Shown here: positions 26,259-36,640 of the stretch, in pieces
Numbering within the stretch: the stretch's first letter is position 1
Layout: every line of letters starts with the position of its first letter
Assembly: GCA_943358175.1 (NCBI GenBank)
Contig: CALRGV010000002.1
Coordinates: 1-64,000 of the forward strand
DNA from: Candidatus Peribacteria bacterium
GTDB lineage: Bacteria; Patescibacteriota; Gracilibacteria; UBA1369; LOWO2-01-FULL-3
Direction of reading: 5' to 3'
DNA: 64,000 nucleotides
The notes under the pieces: generated by a model
The model's input: the letters and a program-made list of their open reading frames with translations, nothing else
Database searches by the model: none
Told to the model about the DNA's origin: nothing
Position numbers and translations under genes: made by a program

Positions 26259-26907
26259 ATGGGAAAAGATCATTTTCCTCTATAAGTATATTCTTTATCA
26301 AATTACGATAAAAATTGTCTCCATATTCTCGATATCTAAAAAGTGACCAAGAAACAAAGTCAACTACCTGAAGACATTTGTTATTAAAAAACGGCATGAT
26401 CTCAACTTCAATATTAATACTGTGTTTGTTTTTTGCCTGTTTTTCTAGATAACCTTTGAAATTCTTGTTTAAAAATTTATTTGTTTCTCTCTGAGAAGCT
26501 ATCAAATGAATTTTTTTATCCAATGGTAGAATCTTCTTTTTACATATTCTATCAAGCAAAATATTAGTTACGTAATTATACAGAAGGTGCATCTCATCCT
26601 GTAACGATGTATAAACATTCTTTTTATTAAGGCAAATAGACATAATAGAAACCGGCATTTTTGATAAGCTTCCAAGAATTTGAGTTCGAATTGTTGGAGT
26701 TTCTTTGTAAGCATGCAAAGCATTGTGATGGAATTTAACCTCTTTTTTACTAAAATTAGAAAAGACTTTTTTAACAATTTTACCAACTCGTTTTTTCTCC
26801 ATTTCTCCATCAACAAAGAGAAAAGAAATTATGAAAAACTTTGAAGTTTTCTTCTTTGAAAAATCAAATCCCAAATCCCCACTTTCATCCATAAAAATAT
26901 AAGCCAT
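26257..26907 (-). CDS. DUF3800 family protein
   Basis: 216 residues. The family hallmark is the N-terminal AYIFMDESGDLGF (2-14, acidic residues D7, E8, D11) and the C-terminal NKCLQVVDFVSWSLFRYREYGD. DUF3800 proteins have a predicted RNase H-like fold with these acidic residues at the active site, and they are frequent in phage-defence neighbourhoods. Its biochemical activity has not been established to my knowledge. It lies 18 nt downstream of the helicase-nuclease gene on the same strand, so the two are probably co-expressed. Confidence 0.82.
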   Translation of the reverse strand: MAYIFMDESGDLGFDFSKKKTSKFFIISFLFVDGEMEKKRVGKIVKKVFSNFSKKEVKFHHNALHAYKETPTIRTQILGSLSKMPVSIMSICLNKKNVYTSLQDEMHLLYNYVTNILLDRICKKKILPLDKKIHLIASQRETNKFLNKNFKGYLEKQAKNKHSINIEVEIMPFFNNKCLQVVDFVSWSLFRYREYGDNFYRNLIKNILIEENDLFP

Positions 26908-26925
26908 AATTTCAATTTAAAAATA

Positions 26926-29900
26926 CTATCCATCCACCAAATCCCCCACAAAGCCCTCCACGCCTTCCATCGTCTTCGGGTACATACTCACATCAGGAAA
27001 ATCCAGCGCCATAATCTTCCCATATACCACCACAATCAGCTTCTTCATCCTCTCAGTCTCTTCCTCCGTAATATCAAGTGGCAGGAGTTTGATTGCCCCA
27101 TCTACCGGTTCCAAAAACTCCAAGAAGCCCTGGCGGACTTTGTATTTGCCTTTCAAGTCGCGGGCGTTTTCGACCAAGATTTTGTAGAAAATTAGCTGGT
27201 TTCGGTATCTCCAGGCTTTTAGCTTTTGGTGAGGGGAGCCGTGATGCCAATCCTTTAATTGTTTGCCGGTTTTGTAGTCGTAGACGGTGATTTCCTTCTT
27301 TTCTTCGTCGTAGCTCATCTTGTCGATTTTACCGGTCAGCTCGGCGTTGCCTACTGTCACACCTTGGCGTTTGAAATTGAATTCTGAGCGGTCCAGCGGA
27401 TTGAAATAATCCTTCCTTTGATTATAGTAAACGGTCAAATTGTCCTTTCCTTTTTCCAAGTTATGTTCGAAATCTTTTTTGCTTAGTCTTTGCTGAGACA
27501 GGTCATATTCAAATTGCTTGAGTAAGAATTCAGAAGAGGGGAGAGCCTTAGTTTTTTTGAATTCCAATGAGAATTTTTCCAAAGCTTTATGCATGGAATT
27601 TCCATATACTCCGGAAACCATTGGTCGCTGCGGAAAGCGCAAAAGGTTTTGTTCCAAAAATACTTGAGGGCCTTTCTCGGCAATATCCAAGAAATTATTT
27701 AAGTGAGTAATGCTCAATTTATAATTTTTTAGCAGACCTCTTAGAATCTCAGTTTCTTCAATGGTTTTTAGTTCGTGCTTTTCGATCTTTATTTGTAACA
27801 ACAAAAGCTTCTCCAAGCCTTTGCTCTGTGCGAAATCCTTTTCCATAGCGTCAAGTTCTTCAAGTTTAATTCCTTCCTTTTTCTTCCTCTCTTCCTCTCC
27901 CTCCTCCAAAAAGCGCAGCTTCAATTGTTCCTCACCTTTGTCATTATAGTGGTGGCGGCAAAGATAAATATTTCTTTTCGCGCGCGTGAGAGCCACGTAG
28001 AAAAGTCTCAGCTTGTCATCATCATTCTCCGCATCAGCAGCTAGAGGAATATTCAATGGGAAAGAGATCTTATTGAACGAGGAGCCTTTGACCCATTCAC
28101 CATCCTGACAATGCAACAAAAAGACATTCTCAAACTCCAAACCCTTGGCGCCATGCGCCGTGAGCAGGTTGATAGCCTTTTCATCGCTATTGAAGGCGTT
28201 TTTGTAGTACATCGCAAGCTTGTGCTTTTCATGGAGCCCGACGAGTTCTATGACGTCAGTAACGGTTTTCGCACCGGTTCCCTTATATTGACGCACTTTT
28301 TTAAGCAAAGCCTGTAAACCCTGTAAAAGATTCAAATATTCCAGTTTTTCATTTTCGAATTTTTCCGCGCTGAAATAATAGTCCTTATATGGGCTCTTGA
28401 AGCCGGATTCCGATGCTAAGGCTCCGTGCCGCGCGGTGTGCGCGGCCTCAATGCCGGTGATCATATCAATAATTTCCTCGGCAGTTTTTTCTTTCGCGTC
28501 TATCCCAAGTGTGATCAGGAAGTTGGCAATGTTTTTCAGTTTTTCATCAGGGCTTTCGAGCATGACTTCCAGCCAAAGTTTTCTCTCCTTATCAGCCTTA
28601 ATTGAAATTTTCCAAATGGCAATTTTGTCTATATTCCAGAAAGGGAAGCTCAGAATTTCCGGCAAGAAGTCATCGGCTTCATTTTTGTCCTTTGTGGCTA
28701 TGGTATTGATAAATTTCAGGATCGTAACGAGCTCTTTAATATGAGTTTGCTCAAGAAGGCTCTTCTTTCGCTCATAAGCCACCGGTATACCAAAGTAGTC
28801 GAGAACCTTTGCGGTCAGCTCAAGGGTTTTATGCTTTCGGGCAATCACGGCAATCTCTGATGCCGGTGTGCCGGTTTTCAGCTTCTCTTGAATGTTTTCC
28901 GCGATCCAGACTAATTCCTCCAGGATAGTAGGGAATTCTTGTTCGACAATTTCTCCGGTGATGAGGTTCTTATTTTCAGCAGAAAGTTCTTTTTTAATCT
29001 GGTCAGGGAGTGCTGTTTCCAATCTTTCCTCTCCTTTCAAAATAACTTTTCTCACGAAATCTAAAATAGGCTGAGTGGAGCGATAATTTTTCTGTAACAC
29101 GACCATCTTTGGATCTCGATATTTTTTGTGGAACTCCATAAGATTAGCAATATTCGCGCCCTGAAATTTGTAAATCGCCTGATCGTCATCGCCCACAGCT
29201 AAAATATTAGGTCGGCCTTCATTCACCTCCGCATCCAGCAATTGATCGAGAAATCTCATCTGAATTCCATTCGTATCCTGAAATTCATCGACAAGCACAT
29301 ACAAATATTGTTCCTGCAAATTGTAGCGCAGCTCAGGATATTTCCCGAAAGCGTCCACAGTATCCAGCAACATATCGGCCCAATCAAAAAATCCCTCTTT
29401 ATGCAATTGCTGCTGATATCTCCCATAAACCTCGCAAAGCTCAAATTGTACCTTACTTTTCTCCAAATCCTTGAAGACGTCCTTTTTATCATTATTCTTT
29501 TTTGTGTATTCTTTTTTCCAGGCGGTGATTGGTTTAGTGTTTACCTTTGTCTCCGCAATGGCTTCCTCATAAGCTTCCTCCAAGGCTTTGATCAAAATTT
29601 CTTTTACATTCAAATAGGGGAGTTTCTTAGTTCTCGCTTTAAAATTCACAGCCCTTAGATTTTCAATTAGTTCTGGAATTAATACTACAGTTTTCTTCGT
29701 TACTGTATTTGCAAAAACAGGGTCCAACAAGCCATTAGCCTGTTGCAGGAAATCCTTATTTTCATCTAGTAATAGTTTGAAATTTTCGGGACTAAGTCCA
29801 CCTTTTTTTAATTCATCAATTCTACTGAGAATATCTTTCAAATAAGTAAATCCCTGATGTGGATGATATGAGCCAATGGAGTAAGTGTGTTTCAAATCTT

Positions 29901-30294
29901 CGAGAATTTTCTCCAAAATCGCATACTGCGTCAGCTGATCCGCAGGATTATACCTGCCCCCATGATAAAAATATTCCGGGTTTTTATTAATAATTTCCGT
30001 GCCAAAGCCATGAAAAGTATGAATCGCCACTTTATACGCATCCATTCCGATCAGCCCGGCAAGCCTTTTCCTCATATTCACAGCTGCGGCCTCCGTATAA
30101 GTCAGACACAAAATCGAAGAGGGAAGTGTATCAGTCATCTGCAAAATATTGGCCACACGGAGACTCAAAAGCTCGGTCTTACCCGACCCCGGCCCCGCAA
30201 TTACCATCACCGGACCATCAATAGTGTCCACCGCATCCTTCTGCTCGGCGTTGAGATTTTCGTAGCGCTTATTAAAATGATCTGACAAATTCAT
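26926..30294 (-). CDS. UvrD/PcrA-type helicase with C-terminal RecB-like nuclease
   Basis: 1122 residues. Superfamily 1A helicase motifs are clear: LNAEQKDAVD (Q motif), VIAGPGSGKT (31-40, Walker A), LVDEFQDTN (motif II), GDDDQAIYKFQGA (motif III), NYRSTQPIL, LLTAHGAKGLEF (motif V) and VALTRAKRNIYL (motif VI). The final ~250 residues form a PD-(D/E)XK domain with GKIDKMSYD and VYDYKTGKQ. This AddA/RecB-like build suggests end-resection or destruction of DNA. No AddB or RecC partner is nearby. It is transcribed divergently from the exonuclease gene at 30462. Confidence 0.93.
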   Translation of the reverse strand: MNLSDHFNKRYENLNAEQKDAVDTIDGPVMVIAGPGSGKTELLSLRVANILQMTDTLPSSILCLTYTEAAAVNMRKRLAGLIGMDAYKVAIHTFHGFGTEIINKNPEYFYHGGRYNPADQLTQYAILEKILEDLKHTYSIGSYHPHQGFTYLKDILSRIDELKKGGLSPENFKLLLDENKDFLQQANGLLDPVFANTVTKKTVVLIPELIENLRAVNFKARTKKLPYLNVKEILIKALEEAYEEAIAETKVNTKPITAWKKEYTKKNNDKKDVFKDLEKSKVQFELCEVYGRYQQQLHKEGFFDWADMLLDTVDAFGKYPELRYNLQEQYLYVLVDEFQDTNGIQMRFLDQLLDAEVNEGRPNILAVGDDDQAIYKFQGANIANLMEFHKKYRDPKMVVLQKNYRSTQPILDFVRKVILKGEERLETALPDQIKKELSAENKNLITGEIVEQEFPTILEELVWIAENIQEKLKTGTPASEIAVIARKHKTLELTAKVLDYFGIPVAYERKKSLLEQTHIKELVTILKFINTIATKDKNEADDFLPEILSFPFWNIDKIAIWKISIKADKERKLWLEVMLESPDEKLKNIANFLITLGIDAKEKTAEEIIDMITGIEAAHTARHGALASESGFKSPYKDYYFSAEKFENEKLEYLNLLQGLQALLKKVRQYKGTGAKTVTDVIELVGLHEKHKLAMYYKNAFNSDEKAINLLTAHGAKGLEFENVFLLHCQDGEWVKGSSFNKISFPLNIPLAADAENDDDKLRLFYVALTRAKRNIYLCRHHYNDKGEEQLKLRFLEEGEEERKKKEGIKLEELDAMEKDFAQSKGLEKLLLLQIKIEKHELKTIEETEILRGLLKNYKLSITHLNNFLDIAEKGPQVFLEQNLLRFPQRPMVSGVYGNSMHKALEKFSLEFKKTKALPSSEFLLKQFEYDLSQQRLSKKDFEHNLEKGKDNLTVYYNQRKDYFNPLDRSEFNFKRQGVTVGNAELTGKIDKMSYDEEKKEITVYDYKTGKQLKDWHHGSPHQKLKAWRYRNQLIFYKILVENARDLKGKYKVRQGFLEFLEPVDGAIKLLPLDITEEETERMKKLIVVVYGKIMALDFPDVSMYPKTMEGVEGFVGDLVDG

Positions 30295-30425
30295 ATACCA
30301 GCATCTTACAATATTTAAAATGGTTTCAATAGATGAATAGTAATTACCTTAACTTCTTGTAATTTTTGACGTCAATTTACCATCAATTTTTACACGAGAT
30401 AAATTTTAAACTACAATCGCATCCC

Positions 30426-30455
30426 TTGATCCTCAGCCATCAATAGTGTTATAAA
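30426..30455 (+). promoter_or_regulatory. Promoter giving a likely leaderless mRNA
   Basis: TTGATC (30426-30431), 18 nt and TATAAA (30450-30455). A start site about 7 nt downstream falls on the ATG of the exonuclease gene at 30462, so the mRNA would have no leader. Confidence 0.45.
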
Positions 30456-30461
30456 TTTCTC

Positions 30462-31172
30462 ATGCAATTAATATATTTCGATACAGAAACTACAGGATTG
30501 GAAAAAGATGCACGCTTAGTGCAACTCGCCTATAAGATTTCAAAAACCGGCAAGACGGTAAATGAATACTTCAAACCACCTATCCCGATTTCTTACGGCG
30601 CGATGGCAGTGCATCATATTACCGAGAAAATGGTAGAGGAAAAGCCTACCTTTCAGGGTAGTACAGCGCAGTCCGAATTAATTTCATTACTGGCAGATCA
30701 TATTCCTGTGGCGCATAATGCGACTTTCGACATTCAAATTCTAAAAAATGATTACGTGCTAATAGATAAGCACATTGATACTTTGCGATTGGCCAGACAT
30801 TTGGTGACAAGCGAACAATATACTCTCCAATACTTAAGATACTTTTTGAATTTGGACACGGATGGTATGTCTCATGACGCACATGGCGACGTGATGGTTC
30901 TGGAAGCGCTATTTAGCCATTTATTCACTCTTGTACAGGAGAAATTCGCCCTCACAAATGATGATGAAATTTTAGCGAAAATGCTAGAACTAACCCAAAC
31001 CCCGGTTTTACTCAAAACTTTTAGCTTCGGAAAATATTTTGGCAAAACCTTCGCCGAAGTCAGCCTCAGTGATCGCGGTTATCTCGAATGGCTACACGGC
31101 AGCGAATCCAAAAAGGATAAAGCCGAGCAAAACGAAGACATGCTCCATACTTTGAGTTATTATTTGAAATAG
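30462..31172 (+). CDS. DnaQ-type 3'-5' exonuclease with ExoX-like C-terminal domain
   Basis: 236 residues. The DEDDh exonuclease motifs are ExoI YFDTETTGLE (D7, E9), ExoII VAHNATFDIQIL and ExoIII SHDAHGDVMV (H and D). Residues ~185-215, FSFGKYFGKTFAEVSLSDRGYLEWL, match the small domain found at the C-terminus of exodeoxyribonuclease X. It may act as a repair exonuclease or proofreading subunit; the dnaE gene at 47375 lacks its own exonuclease. The start lies at the expected transcription start, with no ribosome-binding site. Confidence 0.9.
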   Translation: MQLIYFDTETTGLEKDARLVQLAYKISKTGKTVNEYFKPPIPISYGAMAVHHITEKMVEEKPTFQGSTAQSELISLLADHIPVAHNATFDIQILKNDYVLIDKHIDTLRLARHLVTSEQYTLQYLRYFLNLDTDGMSHDAHGDVMVLEALFSHLFTLVQEKFALTNDDEILAKMLELTQTPVLLKTFSFGKYFGKTFAEVSLSDRGYLEWLHGSESKKDKAEQNEDMLHTLSYYLK

Positions 31173-31178
31173 CCCCCA

Positions 31179-31212
31179 CAAAAAAGACCATGCCTCTTTC
31201 GAGAACATGGCC
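31179..31212 (-). terminator. Rho-independent terminator of rpsA
   Basis: Read on the minus strand: a stem CCATG/CATGG (31188-31192 with 31206-31210) with an inner TCT-TTCG-AGA stem-loop, followed by TCTTTTTT. On the plus strand it could also weakly terminate the exonuclease gene. Confidence 0.7.
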
Positions 31213-31228
31213 CTTTAATAATCATAAT

Positions 31229-32380
31229 TTACGCCGCTACTTCCACCTCTTCTTCTTTCTCCGCTTTCTTAGCCTTTTTCTTCGCACCGCCATCTTCCTT
31301 CATCGCATTAATAGAAAGACCAACTCTATGTTCATCCGGATCAATAGCGATAATTTTAGCACTCACTTTATCTCCAACCTTCAATGCCGCGCCAGCTTCA
31401 GCACCCGCCTCAGCAATTTCGCTCACATGAATCAAACCATTAATTTCATTATCCAATTTTACAAAAGCTCCAAAAGGAGTAATCCTGTTAACTTCTCCTT
31501 CGATCACAGTTCCAACTTTGTATGTCTTTGTAGCTTCAATCCAAGGATCCGGAACCAATCTCTTCATTGAAAGACTGATCTTGTCAGACTCCTTGCCGAT
31601 AACAAGCACCTCCACTTCATCACCAAGCTTACCAAAGTCATTAGGATCTTTTACATGGCCCCAAGCAATCTCGGAAATATGTACCAAACCTTCCAAACCT
31701 CCGAAAGTAACGAAAATACCAAAGTTCACGATACCGCTGATACTTCCCATAACTTTCTGACCAACTTCGAGTTTACCCATAGCTTTCTTGCGCTCTTCTT
31801 CTTCAGCCGCTCTCTCAGAAAGAATTAATTTACCTCCATCCTTATCAAGATTAATAATCTTCACAAGCAAAGGAATACCAATAAGTTTTTGTAATCTAGC
31901 CAAAATTCTCGCGCTATCAGCACCATTCACACGTGGATAATGCATAGGAGCCAATTGAGATACCGGGATGAAACCCTTGATACCATCGATATTGAGCAAC
32001 AATCCACCTTTATTAGCCTCATGTGCCATAACAGTGATAGCCTCGGCAGTCTCATAAGCTTTTTCAAATTTGCCCCAAGTCTTCTGCTGACTAGCTTTTC
32101 TAAGAGAAAGAACTACTAAGCCATCTTCATTTTCTTCTTCCAACACATAAGCGGAAATTCCATCACCGATTTGAATAGAATCAATTGTACCGGTGCTGTC
32201 CTGAGTTTCCTGGCCGGCAATAATACCTGTAGCCACGCCACCCAAATCCACCAAAATTTTATTTTTCCAGATCGCTGTAACTACACCCTCAACGAGAATA
32301 CCGGGAGCAGGCAACAAGAAATCACCTGTACTATTTAGAAGCTCTTCCATAATGGCGCTTCCAACTTTTTTCTTAATCAT
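31229..32380 (-). CDS. rpsA: 30S ribosomal protein S1
   Basis: 383 residues with four S1 RNA-binding domains, fewer than the six of E. coli. Domain boundaries are about 28-95, 112-185, 200-270 (VGQKVMGSISGIVNFGIFVTFG) and 286-358 (VGTVIEGEVNRITPFGAFVKL). A Lys/Glu/Ala-rich tail ends the protein. S1 helps unfold and load mRNAs, which matters in a genome where few genes show a Shine-Dalgarno site. An alternative start at MEELLN (32350) is possible. A large hairpin lies only 9 nt before the ATG at 32380. Confidence 0.93.
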   Translation of the reverse strand: MIKKKVGSAIMEELLNSTGDFLLPAPGILVEGVVTAIWKNKILVDLGGVATGIIAGQETQDSTGTIDSIQIGDGISAYVLEEENEDGLVVLSLRKASQQKTWGKFEKAYETAEAITVMAHEANKGGLLLNIDGIKGFIPVSQLAPMHYPRVNGADSARILARLQKLIGIPLLVKIINLDKDGGKLILSERAAEEEERKKAMGKLEVGQKVMGSISGIVNFGIFVTFGGLEGLVHISEIAWGHVKDPNDFGKLGDEVEVLVIGKESDKISLSMKRLVPDPWIEATKTYKVGTVIEGEVNRITPFGAFVKLDNEINGLIHVSEIAEAGAEAGAALKVGDKVSAKIIAIDPDEHRVGLSINAMKEDGGAKKKAKKAEKEEEVEVAA

Positions 32381-32389
32381 AACTGTGTT

Positions 32390-32444
32390 TTAGCAAGACT
32401 TTTTAAATATTATTGGCTCAATCGATATTTGGCTGTCTTGCTAA
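32390..32444 (-). promoter_or_regulatory. Long-stem hairpin in the rpsA leader
   Basis: Perfect 10-bp arms TTAGCAAGAC (32390-32399) and GTCTTGCTAA (32435-32444) enclose a 35-nt loop, placed 9 nt upstream of the rpsA start. Autoregulation of S1 by its own leader is known in other bacteria, so this may be a feedback site. It could alternatively be a second part of the clpC terminator region. Confidence 0.55.
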
Positions 32445-32445
32445 C

Positions 32446-32476
32446 AAAAACGCCCTAACTCAGATCGAGCAGGGCG
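32446..32476 (-). terminator. Rho-independent terminator of clpC
   Basis: Minus-strand stem CGCCCT (from 32471-32476) and AGGGCG (32451-32456) with a 14-nt loop, then a T-run (32446-32450). It lies about 45 nt after the clpC stop. Confidence 0.75.
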
Positions 32477-32519
32477 ATTATATTGAGAGAATGACCAAAA
32501 GTCAACAGCTAAGCTAAGA

Positions 32520-35189
32520 CTAAACCTTCAATTTTTCCACCGTTTTTGCAGCCGTTTTCTTATTAATTTTTTCCGCGATTCTAGCTTCACCTTTCACTAA
32601 TTCAATTCCTTCTCCTTTCTTAACAATTTTCACCACATCACCATCCTTGAAATATCCTTCGAGATACTTAGCGGTCAATGGATCTTCTACGAACTCCTGC
32701 ACCGCTCTCCTCACCGGTCTTGCTCCATACTTTGGATCATAACCAAGTTTTGCCAAAACTTCCATGGCGGTAGGCGTAGTCTCAATTGTAAGATTCTTTG
32801 CCTTCAATCTATTTTGTAAATATCCAATATGCAATGCTACGATTTCCTGAATATTTGCATGAGTCAAAGCATGGAAAACCACTGTTTTATCAATTCTGTT
32901 CAAAAATTCCGGACGGAAATGATCCTTCAAATCCTTCAAGATTTCAGTCTTCACCGCTTCAAAATCCTCTGAAGCCTTCTCGATTTCTGAAGATTGAGTA
33001 GAGAATCCAATCGGCGCCGCCTTTTCAGTCAATTTTTTCGCACCAATATTTGAAGTCAAAACAATAATAGTATTTCTGAAATCAACCTTGCGCCCTTTTG
33101 CATCAGTCAATTCACCATCTTCAAGAATCTGTAACAATAAATTGAAAACATCCGGATGAGCTTTTTCAATCTCATCAAAAAGTATTACAGCATATGGCTT
33201 ACGTCTTACCGCCTCAGTCAATTGTCCACCTTCTTCATAACCGACATAACCGGCCGTAGCACCAACCAACCTGGAAGTATTATGACGTTCCATGAATTCA
33301 CTCATATCAATCTTGATTAGAGCGTTTTTGTCATGGAAAATTTCTTCAGCCAGAGCCTTCACCAGCTCAGTCTTACCAACTCCGGTAGGACCCATGAAAA
33401 TGAAAGATCCGATAGGACGTCTCTCATCGGCAAAACCGGCCCTTGAACGACGAATAGCTTTAGCTACAGCCGTCACAGCCTCTTCCTGACCAATAATACG
33501 TCTTGTTAAAGTCTCCTCCAAAGCCTGAAGTTTAGAAATATCATCATTAACCAATCTAGTCACCGGGACACCTGTCATCATCGAAACCACCGCGGCAATA
33601 TCATCCTCCATCAATTTTTCTCTCTGTGAACGAGGAATCTTCACGACTTTTTGTTCATCGATTTTTTTCACGATTTCCAATTCTTCATTACGAAGTTCGG
33701 CAGCTTTTTCGTAATCCTGCTGAGAAACAGCCTCTTCCTTTCTTTTTATAACCGCAGTCAATTTTCTCTGTGACTTTTTCATTTTGTCGTTATTGACCCT
33801 TGCTCCAATACGTTTTTTGGCAGCAGCTTCATCAATAAGGTCAATAGCCTTATCCGGTAAAAAACGGTCATTTATATACCTCTTCGAAAGTGTAACCGCC
33901 GCCTGCAAAGCCTCTTGAGTAATTAATAAATTATGATGATCCTCAAATGATTCTCTAATACCCTCCAAAATTTGCAAAGTCTCTTCCGGAGAAGTTTCCT
34001 TTACCTGGACGGATTGGAATCTTCTTTCCAAAGCTGCGTCCTTCTCCACATGCTTACGATATTCCGCTGTAGTAGTAGCGCCCATGACCTGGACTTTTCC
34101 ACGAGACAGAGCCGGCTTCAAAATATTTGCCGCATCCAAACTACCTTCAGCGCTACCGGCGCCCACTACGGTATGAAATTCATCAATAAACAATATTACA
34201 TTATCCTGAGAAGCAGCCTCCTCCAGAATTTGTTTAATTCTTTCTTCAAACTCACCACGATACTTCGTACCGGCAACGACAGATGCCATCGAAATAGATA
34301 AGAGCCTCTTATCAAGCATATTTTCAGGAACTTCCTCTCTGGCAATTGCCTGAGCCAGCCCCTCCGCCACAGCGGTTTTACCAACACCAGACTCACCAAT
34401 CAAAACAGGATTATTCTTTGTTTTTCTGGAAAGAATACTGATTACACGTTCAATCTCCACTTTACGACCGATAATAGGATCAATTTTACCCTTTCTAGCT
34501 TCCTCAACCAAATCAGTAGAGAAATAATCTAAAGCCGGAGTATCGGTTTTCTTTTCGTCCTTTTTCTTAGCATTAGCCTTGTATCCACCTTCTTTGAAAC
34601 CTTCCTTCTGTTGCTGACCTGTCAGTACTCCCTGAAGACCGGTAAGAAAGAATTCGATTGGATTCATCATTTGAGAATTTTTTGGAACCGGACCACCGGC
34701 CGCTCCTTCTTCGCCTTCCTTAGCACCAATATTTTTCGCTCTGTCAAAAATTTCTAAAACTTGTTCTTTAATATCAGCAGGTGACACCTTCATATTCTCA
34801 AGAATCACGGTTGCGGCAGTATTATTCTGAGATACCAGGGAATAAAGAAGATGCTCCGTACCTACGAATGAATGACCAAATTCATGGGCAACCTTCGCTG
34901 CATCCTCAATAATTTCCTTTGCAAAACCACTGAGCCCGCCGGGCTCGCTTGCCTTTGACGGCGCGCTACTACGTCCAACAGTCTTCAAAACCAGATACAC
35001 ATTTTCCAAAGAAACACCGAAATTCAAAAGAATCGAAGCTCCCAAGGAACTTTCCTGAGATAGAATTCCAATAAGAATATGCTCCGTACCAACATAGGTA
35101 AGTTTAGCCTCTCTAGCCTTCTCCTGCGCTACTATTAGAGCTCTTTTAGCTTCCTTAGTAAACCTGTTGAATTGGTTGAAATCGTTCAT
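32520..35189 (-). CDS. clpC: ATP-dependent Clp protease ATP-binding subunit ClpC
   Basis: 889 residues. Two Clp_N repeats (about 5-150) start [19 protein letters not shown]+ domain D1 has GESGVGKT (near 263-270) and [16 protein letters not shown]-type coiled motif ([22 protein letters not shown], near 490) marks it as ClpC rather than ClpB or ClpA. D2 has [16 protein letters not shown] (near 600) and [14 protein letters not shown]. It unfolds substrates for the ClpP protease or acts as a disaggregase. ClpP is not in the window. The A-rich leader contains AATAAACAAAAAC and no Shine-Dalgarno motif. Confidence 0.95.
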   Translation of the reverse strand: MNDFNQFNRFTKEAKRALIVAQEKAREAKLTYVGTEHILIGILSQESSLGASILLNFGVSLENVYLVLKTVGRSSAPSKASEPGGLSGFAKEIIEDAAKVAHEFGHSFVGTEHLLYSLVSQNNTAATVILENMKVSPADIKEQVLEIFDRAKNIGAKEGEEGAAGGPVPKNSQMMNPIEFFLTGLQGVLTGQQQKEGFKEGGYKANAKKKDEKKTDTPALDYFSTDLVEEARKGKIDPIIGRKVEIERVISILSRKTKNNPVLIGESGVGKTAVAEGLAQAIAREEVPENMLDKRLLSISMASVVAGTKYRGEFEERIKQILEEAASQDNVILFIDEFHTVVGAGSAEGSLDAANILKPALSRGKVQVMGATTTAEYRKHVEKDAALERRFQSVQVKETSPEETLQILEGIRESFEDHHNLLITQEALQAAVTLSKRYINDRFLPDKAIDLIDEAAAKKRIGARVNNDKMKKSQRKLTAVIKRKEEAVSQQDYEKAAELRNEELEIVKKIDEQKVVKIPRSQREKLMEDDIAAVVSMMTGVPVTRLVNDDISKLQALEETLTRRIIGQEEAVTAVAKAIRRSRAGFADERRPIGSFIFMGPTGVGKTELVKALAEEIFHDKNALIKIDMSEFMERHNTSRLVGATAGYVGYEEGGQLTEAVRRKPYAVILFDEIEKAHPDVFNLLLQILEDGELTDAKGRKVDFRNTIIVLTSNIGAKKLTEKAAPIGFSTQSSEIEKASEDFEAVKTEILKDLKDHFRPEFLNRIDKTVVFHALTHANIQEIVALHIGYLQNRLKAKNLTIETTPTAMEVLAKLGYDPKYGARPVRRAVQEFVEDPLTAKYLEGYFKDGDVVKIVKKGEGIELVKGEARIAEKINKKTAAKTVEKLKV

Positions 35190-35289
35190 AGTTTTTGTTT
35201 ATTTTTTTATCAACCAATTCTACCACAAAATGACCCCAATAAGAATATACATTAACCACTTATCCTTTACGTGCCAATAATATAATGGT

Positions 35290-36513
35290 TTAATCTAATT
35301 TATCCTTTTTCACACTTTCCATGCTAGCTGCCATATAAAGCACTAAATCCTTGTAAGAAACAGGCCCTCTCAATCTGAAGTTTCTGGTTTCAAGGGTAGT
35401 ATAAACGGTATAAGTATCATTCAACTGAAAAACATCAAAGTCCTTACCATTAAAAGAAATTTTCGCACCACCACCAGGAATACCGTTAGACAACACATCC
35501 AAACTAACAATTTCCTTAGCATTGGAAGCCTCGTCACTGAAACCATAATGATGAAGAACAGTAGCGTCGGCACTGGTCTTTACTCCGGCGTAATACCATT
35601 TAGCAGGGTATTGGCCCCCAAATTGATACGGTAGACTCTCAAATGTAGTCATATCCATATCCGGTTTTGGTACATCTAGACCTTCGGAAGCATCATCAGA
35701 TTGAGCATCAGTCATAGCATCAGACTCACCGGCTTCCATGGAAACAAACTGAAAATCCGCAATCATTTTATTGAAAATATTTTCGTCATCAGCCGTAGCC
35801 GGATCCGCTGACACAAAACTCAAATCGTAAATCAAACCGGACCTATATAGAGTATAAGTAATTTTGCCATTTCCCACGCTTTTCAAGGCATCCATTTTAT
35901 CTACACCAATCTTGCTGAGCAAAGTTCCATCAAATTTTTTACCCTCATTTTCTTGTTCATAATAAAATTCCAAAGCCGAGCTTAGCGTTCCATCCTCTTT
36001 TGCCTTTGGTTCATAAGCAAATGTTCTCTGAGCAATAGTCACGACGGCGGCTGATTTACCATCGGCTACTAAAGGTCCTGTGAAAACCACATTTTTATCT
36101 TTAGAATCAGTTACTTTCCAGTCATCAACATAACTCAGCCTAAAGCCTGCGTCAGTGTTTTTATATTCGATTTGTTTATTCTGTTTGGTATTTTTTGAAA
36201 GAATTTCTTTCACTGTGATCCCGCTAATATCAAAAACATTATCAGTTGTATTCATAAGTCCATCGGCTTTAACCTCATTATCCAAATATTCATCTCCGGA
36301 TAAATTAATCGTTAAACTGCGCACTGCAGTCTTTTTCCCAGCTTCATCAATCAAAAAATGAGTACCACTTTCTTTATCCGTAGTTGTTTGCTCAACTAAA
36401 ATTCCAGTTTTTAAAACCAGCGAAGGTCCATCTTTAAATTCTTCCGTTATACCGCAAGCCGAAAGTCCCACAATTGCAAAAGCAAGACCTAGTGAAGCAA
36501 GTAATTTTTTCAT
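35290..36513 (-). CDS. Predicted lipoprotein
   Basis: 407 residues from the ATG at 36513, chosen because it gives a classic lipoprotein signal: MKKLLASLGLAFAIVGLSAC with lipobox LSAC and Cys20. An upstream in-frame ATG at 36564 would add 17 unlikely residues. The mature protein is beta-rich and I do not recognise the family. It has a repeated theme of F..D..V....KD..VVFTGP and ends with a stretch on a charged surface. A 30-residue acidic, Asp/Ser-rich linker (about 265-300) splits it into two domains. It should sit on the outer face of the cytoplasmic membrane. Confidence 0.72.
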   Translation of the reverse strand: MKKLLASLGLAFAIVGLSACGITEEFKDGPSLVLKTGILVEQTTTDKESGTHFLIDEAGKKTAVRSLTINLSGDEYLDNEVKADGLMNTTDNVFDISGITVKEILSKNTKQNKQIEYKNTDAGFRLSYVDDWKVTDSKDKNVVFTGPLVADGKSAAVVTIAQRTFAYEPKAKEDGTLSSALEFYYEQENEGKKFDGTLLSKIGVDKMDALKSVGNGKITYTLYRSGLIYDLSFVSADPATADDENIFNKMIADFQFVSMEAGESDAMTDAQSDDASEGLDVPKPDMDMTTFESLPYQFGGQYPAKWYYAGVKTSADATVLHHYGFSDEASNAKEIVSLDVLSNGIPGGGAKISFNGKDFDVFQLNDTYTVYTTLETRNFRLRGPVSYKDLVLYMAASMESVKKDKLD

Positions 36514-36640
36514 GTAATTAATTAAAGCCGGCGAGATTATACAAGACCTTTCATAAAAACTCAAGAACTATGGTGGAGCAACAGTAAAACCAGGTTAAAT
36601 AGGTGCGAGCGCACGGCGCGAGCTTAAGAATAAACCTATA

